Source of the DNA: Streptomyces niger
Lineage (GTDB): Bacteria; Actinomycetota; Actinomycetes; Streptomycetales; Streptomycetaceae
DNA length: 64,000 bases
Assembly: GCF_000718305.1 (NCBI RefSeq)
Contig: NZ_JOFQ01000014.1
Span: forward strand, 124,001 to 188,000
Direction of reading: 5' to 3'
Part shown: positions 1 to 8,633 of the stretch, in pieces
How the letters are laid out: each line of letters starts with the position of its first letter
Position numbering within the stretch: the stretch's first letter is position 1
Translations under genes and position numbers: made by a program
Notes under the pieces: generated by a model
What the model was told of the DNA's origin: nothing
What the model saw: only the letters and a program-made list of their open reading frames with translations
Databases searched by the model: none

Positions 1-965
1 AGCAGCCCGACGTGCCGCAGCCGGCTCCCCAGCCGCCCGGTGCCCCGCACTTGGACCAGCAGGCACAGATGCACGCGGCGCCGACCATCGCCGCGCCCCT
101 GGCACCGCCCGCCGCCGCGCCCCCGCCGCCGGCCCCCTATGGAGCGCAACCCCAGCCCGCTCCCTACGGAGCGCCCGGCGCGCACCCGGGGCAGTCGGTG
201 CCGCCGCCCGCCCAGCCCGGACCGTACGGCCAGCAGCCGCCCGCCTACGGGCAGCCGGCCGCGCAGGGCAGCGGGGCGTACGCCGTGCCGCAGCAGGGCC
301 CGGGCGCGGGCCTGGAGGCCTCGCTGCAGAAGTACCGCGAGGCCGCCACCGGGCAGCGCTGGACGCCGCAGAGCGAGAAGCTGATCCGCGCCGACCTCGG
401 CATCGACGGACAGCCGGTGCTGGCCCGGCAGGGCAGCATGGTGCTCTACCAGGGCAAGGTCGACTTCAGCTACAAGGGAGCCGGCTTCCGCGGCCGCATC
501 GTGGGCAACGCCACCGGCCAGGAGATGCAGCTGATGCGCTGCTCCGGGCAGGGCCAGGTCTTCTTCGCCGAGAACAGCGCCCACGTGCACCCCATCGAGC
601 TCCAGGGCGACGCGATCTGCGTCAACGCCGAGAGCGTGCTGGCCTTCGACGAGTCGCTCCAGCACGAGGTGCGCCGCATCGAAGGACACGGCATCCCTGG
701 AGGCGCGCTGTTCACCATGCAGTTCCAGGGCACCGGCACGGTCGTGGTGAAAACCGCCGGCACTCCGGTGGTACTGCCCGTCACGCCGACCACTTTCGCG
801 GACGCCAACGCCATCGTCGCGTGGTCCGCCGGTTCCCAGGTGATCATCTCCAGTCAGGTGCGGCTGCGCCGCAACGCGTATCCCGGGCACTCCGGCGAGA
901 CCGTGAACCTCCAGTTCCGGGGCGCCCCCGGCAACTTCATCGTCGTCCAGCCCTACGAGGTCTGA
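1..965 (+). CDS. AIM24-family protein with proline-rich N-terminal region, 5' end cut by the window
   Basis: The reading frame is already open at the first bases, so the true start probably lies upstream; a GTG at position 12 is the first possible start inside. The visible 317 residues begin with about 95 residues rich in Pro, Ala, Gln and Tyr, a flexible linker. An AIM24 (mitochondrial biogenesis AIM24-like) beta domain of about 210 residues follows, ending IVVQPYEV. AIM24 proteins have no established enzymatic activity. The linker suggests a fusion to an upstream domain; TerD-AIM24 fusions occur in Streptomyces, but that part is not visible here. Two more AIM24 genes follow on the same strand, the next starting 11 bases after this stop, so they probably form one operon. 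Confidence 0.8.
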   Translation, partial: QPDVPQPAPQPPGAPHLDQQAQMHAAPTIAAPLAPPAAAPPPPAPYGAQPQPAPYGAPGAHPGQSVPPPAQPGPYGQQPPAYGQPAAQGSGAYAVPQQGPGAGLEASLQKYREAATGQRWTPQSEKLIRADLGIDGQPVLARQGSMVLYQGKVDFSYKGAGFRGRIVGNATGQEMQLMRCSGQGQVFFAENSAHVHPIELQGDAICVNAESVLAFDESLQHEVRRIEGHGIPGGALFTMQFQGTGTVVVKTAGTPVVLPVTPTTFADANAIVAWSAGSQVIISSQVRLRRNAYPGHSGETVNLQFRGAPGNFIVVQPYEV

Positions 966-976
966 GGGAGCCCGTC

Positions 977-1660
977 ATGACTCAGCAGCAGCTTTCGGGC
1001 CACGCCCCGACCGCACCCGCGGCCCGCATGGAGAACCACGGCAGTGCGATGGTGAAGATCGCCATGCAGAGCGGCCAGGACGTCTTCTGCCGCACCGGTT
1101 CGATGGTCGCCTACGAGGGCTTCGTCCAGTACGAGCCGAACCCGCCCGCCGTCCGCCAGATGGCCTCCCAATGGCTGACCGGCGAGGGCGCGCCTCTTAT
1201 GAAGGCCGGCGGAGACGGTCTTCTCTACCTCGCCGACTACGGCGCGGACGTCGTGTGCCTCAACCTCAACGATGACGCGATCTCCGTGAACGGCACCAAC
1301 CTGCTCGCCTTCGACGCGCACCTCCAGTGGGGCGTGCAGCGCGTCAAGGGGATGGCGAAGTTCGCCGGCCAAGGGTTGTTCAACGTGGGGATCGCCGGCT
1401 CCGGATGGGTCGCGCTCACCTCGCGCGGCACTCCGATCGTCGTCGACTGCGGCCGCGGCGAGGACGAGACCTACGTGGACCCGGACGCGCTCGTGGCCTG
1501 GTCGACGAACCTGAACGTGAAGGGCAAGCGCAGCTTCAAGGCGTCCTCGATGATCGGGCGCGGCAGCGGCGAGGCGTACCAGCTCGGCTTCTCCGGCCAG
1601 GGCTTCGTGGTCGTACAGCCCAGCGAGGACAGCGCCGACCGGCTCCGGGCCCGGGGCTGA
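977..1660 (+). CDS. AIM24-family protein, second of three
   Basis: A 227-residue protein from ATG 977, preceded by GGGAG in the 11-base gap after the first AIM24 gene. After a short 20-residue head, the whole protein is one AIM24 domain with the family's FCRTGSMVAYEG-like turn near residue 35 and a GFVVVQPSE ending that matches the C-termini of its two neighbours. It has no signal peptide or membrane segment, so it is probably cytoplasmic. Its function is unknown; tandem AIM24 genes are usually linked in actinobacteria to tellurium-resistance-type (TerD) proteins, but that is inference from context only. Confidence 0.85.
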   Translation: MTQQQLSGHAPTAPAARMENHGSAMVKIAMQSGQDVFCRTGSMVAYEGFVQYEPNPPAVRQMASQWLTGEGAPLMKAGGDGLLYLADYGADVVCLNLNDDAISVNGTNLLAFDAHLQWGVQRVKGMAKFAGQGLFNVGIAGSGWVALTSRGTPIVVDCGRGEDETYVDPDALVAWSTNLNVKGKRSFKASSMIGRGSGEAYQLGFSGQGFVVVQPSEDSADRLRARG

Positions 1661-1680
1661 GGGGGAGGACTTCCGTAACC

Positions 1681-2439
1681 ATGCAGAGCCCGCTTTTCGC
1701 CTACACAGAGGCGCAGACGCAGGACCGGTACGCACTGCAGAACCCGCAGCTGCTGCGGGTCGCGCTGACCGGCCACGAGGACCTGCTCGCCCGTAAGGGC
1801 ACGATGGTCGCCTACCAGGGGCTGCTCGAATTCGACGGGGAGTACCAGACCCCGAACCAGCACCGGCAGCGCGCCCGGGCCGGTGAGGGCCTGGACCTGA
1901 TGCGCGTCTCCGGGCAGGGCACGGTCTACCTGGCCAACCTCGCCCAGCACGTGCACCTCGTGGACGTCGACCACGACGGGCTGACCGTCGACAGCAACTA
2001 CGTGCTCGCACTGGACTCCACGCTCCACTGGGAGGTCATCTCCGTGGACAGCCAGTACGGCATCTCGGGCACCGGCAAGTACCAGCTCAACATCTCAGGG
2101 CAGGGCAAGGTCGCGCTGATGACCTCAGGACAGCCGCTGATGATGCAGGTCACGCCCGACAAGTACGTCAACGCCGACGCGGACGCGGTGGTCGCCTGGT
2201 CCACCTCGTTGCGCGTGCAGATGCAGGCGCAGACGCATTCCTCGGGGGTGTGGCGGCGCCGCGGCAGCACCGGAGAAGGCTGGGAGCTCAGCTTCCTCGG
2301 ACAGGGCTACGCCCTGGTGCAGCCCAGCGAGTTGCTGCCGCCGCAGAACGCGGTCATCGGGCAGGGCCTCGCCGCCCAGTACGGCATGGGCCAGCACGGC
2401 GCCCGCGGCCAGAACCAGGGCAACATCTTCACGAACTGA
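1681..2439 (+). CDS. AIM24-family protein, third of three
   Basis: A 252-residue AIM24 domain protein from ATG 1681, 20 bases after the previous stop, with GGGGGAGGA as ribosome binding site. It shares the ARKGTMVAYQG turn and the GYALVQPSE ending with its neighbours, then adds a 30-residue tail rich in Gln and Gly. The three genes are paralogues rather than exact copies, since only the structural core is conserved. It has no predicted membrane segment. A strong hairpin shortly downstream probably ends the operon. Confidence 0.85.
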   Translation: MQSPLFAYTEAQTQDRYALQNPQLLRVALTGHEDLLARKGTMVAYQGLLEFDGEYQTPNQHRQRARAGEGLDLMRVSGQGTVYLANLAQHVHLVDVDHDGLTVDSNYVLALDSTLHWEVISVDSQYGISGTGKYQLNISGQGKVALMTSGQPLMMQVTPDKYVNADADAVVAWSTSLRVQMQAQTHSSGVWRRRGSTGEGWELSFLGQGYALVQPSELLPPQNAVIGQGLAAQYGMGQHGARGQNQGNIFTN

Positions 2440-2518
2440 CCGGGTACCGCCGGGGAGGCCGCACAGGGCGCCTGGCCGCCTCCTCCGGACCGGCTGGACG
2501 CCCGCCAGGGACACGCGA

Positions 2519-2554
2519 GAGGGCCCGGCACCTTCCCGGTGCCGGGCCCTCTCG
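2519..2554. terminator. Bidirectional terminator hairpin
   Basis: A long GC-rich inverted repeat: GAGAGGGCCCGGCACC on the left pairs with GGTGCCGGGCCCTCTC on the right around a short loop. It lies between the convergent AIM24 operon and the Nudix gene and could end transcription from both sides. There is no U-tract, which is common for Streptomyces terminators. Confidence 0.75.
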
Positions 2555-2561
2555 TCCCGTC

Positions 2562-3098
2562 TCAGAGCAGCGCCCTGGTCCGTTCCACGAGCCGGACCAC
2601 CGACTCGTCGGCCACGTCCGGCACCTCGTCGTACGGGAACCAGCGCAGATCCAGCGACTCGTCGCTGATCGCCTCCGTGGCGCCCTCGGGGGCCAGCGCG
2701 GCGTACTGCACGTCCAGATGCCACGCGCACGGCGTGTGATGGCGGTCCAGGCGCACCGGGCCGCCCGGCAGCAGCGTCAGCCCCCGGGCGATGCCGGACT
2801 CCTCACGCGCCTCGCGCAGCGCCGCGTCCGCCAGCGTGGCGTCCTCGGGCTCGCAGTGGCCGCCCATCTGCAGCCACATCCGCAGCTTCTTGTGCAGCGT
2901 GAGCAGCACCCGGCCGCGCGACGGGTCGATCACCAGGGCGCTCGCCGTAATGTGCCCGTCGCCGCAGGGCTTCCACATGCCGTCGGGGTGCGCGGCCAGG
3001 TGGTCCAGGTAGGCCAGGCGCAGCTGCTCCTGGTCGGGGGCGGGCGCGGGCCACTCCTTCAGGACCCGCGCCGCGTCCTCATGAAGGCTCACGGTCAC
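2562..3098 (-). CDS. Nudix hydrolase
   Basis: A 178-residue protein with a Nudix fold. The glycine-rich GGHCEPED loop is followed by the helix REAREESGI, which carries the metal-binding glutamates for cleaving a nucleoside-diphosphate-linked substrate; the substrate is not predictable. The spacing before REAREESGI is a variant of the strict Nudix box. The start chosen is the GTG whose bases overlap the TGA of the upstream gene (GTGA overlap), giving translational coupling. The same frame stays open far upstream, but that stretch overlaps the real neighbour. Confidence 0.85.
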   Translation of the reverse strand: MTVSLHEDAARVLKEWPAPAPDQEQLRLAYLDHLAAHPDGMWKPCGDGHITASALVIDPSRGRVLLTLHKKLRMWLQMGGHCEPEDATLADAALREAREESGIARGLTLLPGGPVRLDRHHTPCAWHLDVQYAALAPEGATEAISDESLDLRWFPYDEVPDVADESVVRLVERTRALL

Positions 3099-4567
3099 TT
3101 GCCGCCGTCGCCCTCGTCGCCGTCCTCGCCCTTGGCCGTGTCGCCCTCGGCACCCTCGCGCTTGGTCAGGTCCGGCTTGCCGCCCTCGGTGCCCTTCGCC
3201 GCCTCGCCGAGCATCGCGTCGAGCTCGGAGAAGTCCAGCTGCTCGCGGTGCACGAAGCCGTCCGGGTCGTCCAGGTCCTGCGCCGTGGGCAGCATGTCCG
3301 GGTGCGACCACAGGGCGTCCCGGCCCTCCAGGCCGCGCGCGTCCGTGAGCGAGGCCCACAGCCGCGAGGCGTCCCGCAGACGCCGCGGGCGCAGCTCCAG
3401 GCCGATCAGGGTGGCGAAGGTTTGCTCGGCGGGACCGCCGGTCGCCCGGCGCCGCCGCAACGTTTCTCGCAGCGCGTCGGCGGACGGGAGGTGCGGCGCG
3501 GCGGCGGCGTGCACCACCGCGTCCACCCAGCCCTCGACGAGCGCCAGCGCCGTCTCCAGGCGGGCCAGCGCGGCCTTCTGCTCGGGGGTGTCCTCGGGCT
3601 GGAACATGCCCTGCTGCAGCGCGTCCTGCAGCTGCTCGGGGTGGGCCGGGTCGAGCTGGCCGACCGCGTCCTCCAGCTTGCTGGTGTCGACCTTGATGCC
3701 GCGTGCGTAGCCCTCGACCGCACCGAAGAGGTGCGAGCGCAGCCACGGCACGTGAGCGAAGAGGCGCTGGTGGGCGGCCTCGCGCAGGGCCAGGTACAGC
3801 CGCACCTCCTCGGGCGGCACGCCCAGGCCGGAACCGAGCGCCTCGACGTTGCCCGGCAGCAGGGCGGCCTTGCCGGCCGGGCCCAGCGGCAGCCCGACAT
3901 CCGTGGAGCCGACGACCTCGCCGGCCAGGGTGCCGAGCGCCTGCCCGATCTGCGTACCGAACATCGCGCCGCCCATGGAGCGCATCATCCCGAGCAGCGG
4001 GCCCGCCATGGCCTGCATCTCCTCGGGGAGCACATCACCCATCGCGGCGCCGACGCGCTCGGCGACCGGGTCCACCAGCTCCCGCCACACCGGGAGGGTC
4101 TCCTCGACCCACTCGGCACGGCTCCAGGCCACCACGCCGGCCGCACCCGACGGCAGCGACGTCGCGCCGTCCAGCCACAGGTCGGCCAGGCGCACGGCCT
4201 CCTCGACCGCGGCCCGCTCGCCGGGCGCCACGCTGGCGTCCTTGCTGCCGTCCTGGGCGCCCTGCGCCACCGTCTGCCGGGCGATGTCCTTGGCCATCTC
4301 CCAGTTCACCGGGCCGCCCTCGTAGGAGAGCATCTGGCCGAGCTTCTGGAAGGCGGCTCCGAGGTCGCCGGGGTTCATCTGGCCCCCGGGCCCGCCCATG
4401 CCGCCGAAGAGCGCCGCGAACGGGTTGTCCGCGCCGCCGCTCCCGCCGCCGAACCCGAACGGATTCGCGGGGCCCTGGCCACCTCCCTGGCCGCCCTTCT
4501 GCTTGCCGTTGTCGCCGTCCTCCGGCTCCTCCGGCGGAAGGCCGAATCCGAATGGGTTGTCACTCAC
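3095..4567 (-). CDS. DUF2342 / 'zinc-dependent metalloprotease' family protein (TIGR03624-like)
   Basis: A 490-residue actinobacterial protein. The first 75 residues are low-complexity Gly, Asn, Pro and Phe (two NPFGFG motifs and an NPFAALFGGMGG run). The conserved helical domain follows, with the family signature ALREAAHQRLFAHVPWL near residue 260. Databases label this family a putative zinc metalloprotease or hydrolase, yet I see no HExxH in the sequence; the AAHQRLF stretch stands where one would be expected. The C-terminal 60 residues are acidic and charged. It is translationally coupled to the Nudix hydrolase gene. A proteolytic role should be treated as unproven. Confidence 0.8.
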   Translation of the reverse strand: MSDNPFGFGLPPEEPEDGDNGKQKGGQGGGQGPANPFGFGGGSGGADNPFAALFGGMGGPGGQMNPGDLGAAFQKLGQMLSYEGGPVNWEMAKDIARQTVAQGAQDGSKDASVAPGERAAVEEAVRLADLWLDGATSLPSGAAGVVAWSRAEWVEETLPVWRELVDPVAERVGAAMGDVLPEEMQAMAGPLLGMMRSMGGAMFGTQIGQALGTLAGEVVGSTDVGLPLGPAGKAALLPGNVEALGSGLGVPPEEVRLYLALREAAHQRLFAHVPWLRSHLFGAVEGYARGIKVDTSKLEDAVGQLDPAHPEQLQDALQQGMFQPEDTPEQKAALARLETALALVEGWVDAVVHAAAAPHLPSADALRETLRRRRATGGPAEQTFATLIGLELRPRRLRDASRLWASLTDARGLEGRDALWSHPDMLPTAQDLDDPDGFVHREQLDFSELDAMLGEAAKGTEGGKPDLTKREGAEGDTAKGEDGDEGDGGK

Positions 4568-4813
4568 GGGTTTCCTCGGCTCGTAGGGCCGCCGGCCCCG
4601 GGCCGACGGCGGCTGCCCGACATTCCCTTCCAGCCTAGAGGGTGGCCGGCCGTTCTCCGCGGCCGCGGAGAAGACGGTCCGAACCCTTGTGTCACCCCGC
4701 GCCGCTCAGGGGCTGGGTGCTTGGCTGTCGGGGTGCCTGCGGCAGGATGGACGCACGCTGGTCCGTACGCGCCGGTGCGCATACGTACTGAAGACAACCG
4801 CTGGAGACGCCCG

Positions 4814-5965
4814 GTGAGTTCCCCAGATCCGACCGTTCGCGCAGCGCGAAACGACGCTGCCGGCTCCGAGAAGACGCCCGAGACGACCGTCCCCGCGGCA
4901 GGCACGCCGCAGCACCGCCCTGTCGTGGCGGTCACCGGCGCCGCGTCCGGCATCGGCACGCTGCTGACCCGTGCCCTGCTGGAATCCGACGAGGTCAAGC
5001 GGGTCGTGGCCATCGACGAGCGACGCGGGGACGAGGAGAGCGCCGACTGGCACGTACTGGACGTCCGCGACCCCGCCATCGCCGAGAAGCTGCGGGGCGC
5101 CGACGTCGTGGTCCACCTCGCGCTCGACCTCGACCTGGAGACCGACCCGGCCGCCCGCACCGCGTACAACGTGCGCGGCACCCAGACCGTCCTCACGGCG
5201 GCCGCCGCGGCCGGCGTGCACCGCGTCGTGCTGTGCACCTCGGCGATGGTCTACGGGGCGCTGCCCGACAACGACGTCCCGCTCTCCGAGGACGCCGAGC
5301 TCCGTGCCACCGCCGACGCCACAGGGGTCGGCGACCTCCTGGAGATCGAGCGCCTCGCCCACCGGGCGCCGCGTGCGCACCCGGGACTGAACGTCACGGT
5401 GCTGCGCCCCACCGTCCTCGTGGGCGGCACCGACACCGCACTCACCCGGTACTTCGAGTCGCCGCGCCTCCTGGTCGTCGCCGGGTCCCGCCCCACGTGG
5501 CAGTTCTGTCACGTGGAGGACCTGGTCAGCGCGCTCGAATACGCGGCGCTGGAGAAGGTCGAGGGCGAGCTCGCGGTCGGCTGCGACGGCTGGCTGGAGC
5601 AGGAGGAGGTAGAGGAGCTCACCGGCATCCGCAGGATGGAGCTGCCGTCCTCGGTCGCCCTGGGCGCCGCGGCCCGGCTGCACCGCATCGGGCTCACGCC
5701 GTCGCCCGCCGGCGACCTCGCGTACACGATGCACCCGTGGGTGGTCAGCGGCAGCCGGCTGCACGAGGCGGGCTGGCGGCCGCGCTGGACCAATGAGGAG
5801 GTGCTCGCCGAGCTCCTGGAGGAGGTCGCCGGACGGCACACCGTGGCGGGGCGCCGGCTGGGCCGCAAGGACGCCACCGCCGCCGGTGCCGCGGGCGCGA
5901 CCGTCGCCCTCCTGGGCACCGCTGCGCTCGTGCGCCGCGCGCGCAAGGCGCGGCGGCGCCTCTGA
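4814..5965 (+). CDS. NAD-dependent epimerase/dehydratase (extended SDR family)
   Basis: A 383-residue protein from GTG 4814, preceded by GGAGA. After a 37-residue disordered head the Rossmann fold starts with VAVTGAASGIG, an NAD(P)-binding glycine motif. It continues with HLALDLD and, near residue 140, CTSAMVYG, whose Ser and Tyr fit the catalytic positions of sugar epimerases, although the usual YxxxK lysine is not obvious (the region reads VGDLLEIERLAHR). The C-terminus is basic after a hydrophobic run (AAGAAGATVALLGTAALV), which could touch the membrane. The substrate is unknown. It is divergent from the DUF2342 gene. Confidence 0.82.
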   Translation: MSSPDPTVRAARNDAAGSEKTPETTVPAAGTPQHRPVVAVTGAASGIGTLLTRALLESDEVKRVVAIDERRGDEESADWHVLDVRDPAIAEKLRGADVVVHLALDLDLETDPAARTAYNVRGTQTVLTAAAAAGVHRVVLCTSAMVYGALPDNDVPLSEDAELRATADATGVGDLLEIERLAHRAPRAHPGLNVTVLRPTVLVGGTDTALTRYFESPRLLVVAGSRPTWQFCHVEDLVSALEYAALEKVEGELAVGCDGWLEQEEVEELTGIRRMELPSSVALGAAARLHRIGLTPSPAGDLAYTMHPWVVSGSRLHEAGWRPRWTNEEVLAELLEEVAGRHTVAGRRLGRKDATAAGAAGATVALLGTAALVRRARKARRRL

Positions 5966-6206
5966 GGGCGCGAGGCGTCGCCTTCGATACGGGCGGCCGG
6001 TGACGCGTCGGCGCCCCTCGGGTCACGCGCGCTCCGCCGGTTCCGGGAACCGTACGGAAGCGGTGGCTCCCTCCGGACGGCGGGAAGGCGTCGTCCGTAC
6101 CCGCCGTCCGTCCCCCTACGGTCTGGTAGGACCCTCCATACGGCGGTCCGTACACCAGGTGAAACAGCCATTCCCTCGCGCCGCGTCCGTGGGGCACGAT
6201 GGGCGC

Positions 6207-6686
6207 ATGCCAGGTACGAACCACCACTCGTCGACACATCCCGACCACCCCGGTGAGCAGGGGGCGGCGGATCCGATCCGGCTGCTGGGCATCCGGGACA
6301 CGCCGCTGTCCGTGGACGAGGTCTTCGCGGCCGTGGGGGACGCCGCGTCCGGCGGGACCGCCCTGTTCGTCGGCACGGTCCGCTCGCACGACGGCGGCTC
6401 GGACGTCGACGGGCTCGGCTACTCCGCCCACCCGACGGCCGAGGCGGAGCTCCGCCGGATCGCGGAGAAGGTGGCGGCGGACTTCCCCGTACGGGCACTG
6501 GCCGCGGTCCATCGGGTGGGCGACCTGGCCATCGGGGACCTTGCGGTCGTCGTCGCGGTGTCCTGTCCGCACCGGGCGGAGGCCTTCGAGGCGTGCAGAC
6601 GGCTGATCGACGACCTCAAGCACGAAGTGCCGATCTGGAAGCACCAGACCTTCTCGGACGGGACCGAAGAATGGGTGGGGGCGTAG
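6207..6686 (+). CDS. moaE: Molybdopterin synthase catalytic subunit MoaE
   Basis: A 159-residue MoaE. With MoaD it inserts sulfur into precursor Z (cPMP) to make molybdopterin. Visible family features are the GTALFVGTVRSHDGG opening, the CPHRAEAFEACRRLIDDLK helix, and the two lysines K138 and K145 in LKHEVPIWKHQ, spaced 7 apart like the two active-site lysines of the E. coli enzyme. There is a 20-residue polar head. No ribosome binding site is seen; a CACGAT hexamer six bases before the ATG suggests a leaderless mRNA. moaD and the other moa genes are not adjacent. Confidence 0.92.
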   Translation: MPGTNHHSSTHPDHPGEQGAADPIRLLGIRDTPLSVDEVFAAVGDAASGGTALFVGTVRSHDGGSDVDGLGYSAHPTAEAELRRIAEKVAADFPVRALAAVHRVGDLAIGDLAVVVAVSCPHRAEAFEACRRLIDDLKHEVPIWKHQTFSDGTEEWVGA

Positions 6687-6979
6687 CGCCCGTCCTGGGG
6701 TGAAGGTCGGAGCCAACCCCGCCTCGGTCGGAGTGCCGCGCCCCGAATGGCGTAAAGAAAGCGTGTAGGACGCATTCATAGGGCGCAGGGGCGCGATGGG
6801 GCGGCGTGAAGTGGGTACGCGCCCTCCACGGGTGCCCCGCCGCAGTCGCCCGTTGATCAGCCGGACAGCCGACACCGTCCTCCGGTTGCGTAACCCGCAC
6901 CCGGACCTGAGCGTTGAGCTGGCGGATGGTTAATCTGCTTATTCGTCGTTGCGGTTGTACAAGGGGTCGGGAGGCCGCT

Positions 6980-7165
6980 ATGGGTGCGCTCCTCTGGTTG
7001 CTGATTCCACTTCTCGCCGCGCTGGCCGCCACGGTGTGGAGCAGTTGGACGACGCGTAATCGCAAGACCGGTGATGTGGCCGAGCTGGCCGGTTACGCCC
7101 GGTTCCGCGAAGCGATGGAGCGGTCCGAGGACGAGCGTCCCAGGGAGCATTCGGACGCGGCCTGA
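6980..7165 (+). CDS. Small single-span membrane protein of unknown function
   Basis: A 61-residue protein from ATG 6980, with GGGAGG eight bases upstream. The first 20 residues (LLWLLIPLLAALAATVW) form one transmembrane helix with almost no N-terminal tail. A charged cytoplasmic tail of about 40 residues rich in Arg, Glu and Asp follows. This is the usual layout of the small conserved membrane proteins found beside the PDZ/Lon-type protease gene in Streptomyces, which starts 75 bases downstream. I know no function for it. Confidence 0.7.
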   Translation: MGALLWLLIPLLAALAATVWSSWTTRNRKTGDVAELAGYARFREAMERSEDERPREHSDAA

Positions 7166-7240
7166 GCCGCCGGAGCGCGGCGGGACCCGTACGGACGGCC
7201 CCGCGGGTCGCTTGTCATACTCGTCCCGTACTGTCGTTCC

Positions 7241-8335
7241 ATGCCACGCCGGACCGCGACGCTCCTCGCCTCGACCCTCATGCTGATCGCGCTGCTGTGC
7301 GCCGGGGTCTTGATCCCCGTGCCGTACGCGCAGATGACGCCGGGGCCGACGGTCAACACCCTGGGCGACCACGCCGGCGAGCCGGTGCTCCAGATCGAGG
7401 GCCGCAAGACGTATCCGACGACCGGTCATCTGAACATGACGACGGTCCGCGTCACCGGCCCCGACTACCGCATGAACCTCTTCGAGGCGGCGTACGGATG
7501 GCTGGCCCACGACAACGCCGTGGTGCCGCACAAGACGCTCTACCCGGACAACCAGACCGCTGAGCAGGCCGACCAGGAGAACGCCGAGGAGTTCAGCCAG
7601 TCCCAGGAGAGCGCCAAGGTGGCGGCCCTGAAGGAGCTGCACATCCCGGTCGACGCGCAGGTCGTGGTCGCCTCCGTCATGAAGGACACCCCGGCCGACG
7701 GCGTGCTGCACGCCGGTGACGTGATCAAGGCGGTGGACGGCAAGGCCGTGAAGCAGCCGGCCGACGTCGCCGGGATGGTCACGAAGCACAAGGCGGGCGA
7801 GAAGGTCACCTTCACGCTGATCCCGGCCAAGCAGGCGGCCGCGGCGGAGAAGAAGGGCAAGAAGCCCACGGGCGGCCGTGCGGTCACGGTGACGACCAAG
7901 AAGGCCACCGACGGCCGGGCGATCGTCGGCATCCAGGCCGGGCTCGACCACACGTTCCCGTTCGACATCGACATCAAGCTCGCCGACGTGGGCGGCCCCA
8001 GCGCCGGCCTGATGTTCGCCCTCGGGATCGTCGACAAGCTCACGCCGACCGATCTGACCGGCGGGAAGTTCGTGGCCGGTACGGGCACGATCGACGACAA
8101 GGGCGTGGTCGGGCCGATCGGCGGCATCTCCATGAAGATCGTCGCGGCCCGCGACAAGGGCGCCGAGTACTTCCTGACGCCGAAGGACAACTGCGCGACC
8201 GCGGCCAAGGACACCCCGGACGGCCTCCGCCTCGTCAAGGTGAACACCATTCACGACGCGACGAAGGCCCTCGCGAAGATCCGCAAGGGCGACACGGAGC
8301 ACCTGCCCAGCTGCACGCCGGCCGCGCACTCCTGA
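7241..8335 (+). CDS. YlbL-type secreted/membrane-anchored protease (PDZ + Lon-type S16 domain)
   Basis: A 364-residue protein. An N-terminal hydrophobic anchor (residues 7-25) places the rest outside the membrane. A PDZ domain follows (about residues 140-200, with the VMKDTPADGVLHAGDVIKAVDG motif), then a C-terminal Lon-like peptidase domain. The catalytic Ser254 in GGPSAGLMFAL and Lys299 in GGISMKIVAA form the Ser-Lys dyad of family S16. This architecture is shared with Bacillus YlbL. The substrate is unknown; envelope quality control is the likely role. A TACTGT hexamer ends six bases before the ATG and no Shine-Dalgarno is seen, so it may be leaderless. Confidence 0.9.
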   Translation: MPRRTATLLASTLMLIALLCAGVLIPVPYAQMTPGPTVNTLGDHAGEPVLQIEGRKTYPTTGHLNMTTVRVTGPDYRMNLFEAAYGWLAHDNAVVPHKTLYPDNQTAEQADQENAEEFSQSQESAKVAALKELHIPVDAQVVVASVMKDTPADGVLHAGDVIKAVDGKAVKQPADVAGMVTKHKAGEKVTFTLIPAKQAAAAEKKGKKPTGGRAVTVTTKKATDGRAIVGIQAGLDHTFPFDIDIKLADVGGPSAGLMFALGIVDKLTPTDLTGGKFVAGTGTIDDKGVVGPIGGISMKIVAARDKGAEYFLTPKDNCATAAKDTPDGLRLVKVNTIHDATKALAKIRKGDTEHLPSCTPAAHS

Positions 8336-8351
8336 CGAGGGGACGGTCTCT

Positions 8352-8383
8352 CCGGCGGGGCCGCACCCCGAGCGCCCCGCCGG
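8352..8383. terminator. Terminator hairpin after the S16 protease gene
   Basis: A 10-bp perfect GC stem, CCGGCGGGGC against GCCCCGCCGG with a 12-base loop, starts 16 bases after the protease stop codon. It probably ends that transcript. Confidence 0.65.
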
Positions 8384-8453
8384 GCGCGCGCAAGCACCAT
8401 CGGCGCGCCCACGTCACCGAGCACCGAGCCCTGCCAGGCGCTCGCCCCGGCAG

Positions 8454-8520
8454 CCCGGAGCGCCCCGGTTGCCCGAAGCGCCACCAGCACCCGGAGCGCC
8501 CCCGGCACCCGGAGCGCCCC
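8454..8520. repeat. 18-bp tandem repeat, about four units
   Basis: The core CCCGGAGCGCCCC recurs at 8454, 8490 and 8508, with a degenerate copy (CCCGAAGCGCCA) at 8472, giving an exact 18-bp spacing. It lies in the 298-base gap between the convergent S16 protease and PPA1309-family genes. The rest of the gap is GC-rich and holds no gene I can support. Confidence 0.7.
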
Positions 8521-8633
8521 GCACCCGGGCATCCGGGCACTCGTCGCCCGGTGCCAAGCCCCCCCAGGTACCCGAGCCCCCCATAAGCTCGCCCCCCCCG
8601 GACGCCCCAGCGCCCCGAACGAACTCGGAGCGG

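Noticed and set aside
3248..4813. The long plus-strand extension upstream of the epimerase start.
   Set aside because: It is antisense to the DUF2342 gene and shows no protein-like features; the ribosome site supports GTG 4814.
8251..8633. A minus-strand frame with GALRVP-type repeats upstream of the 18-bp array.
   Set aside because: It overlaps the PPA1309 gene out of frame and has no supported start; the peptide repeat merely follows from the DNA repeat.
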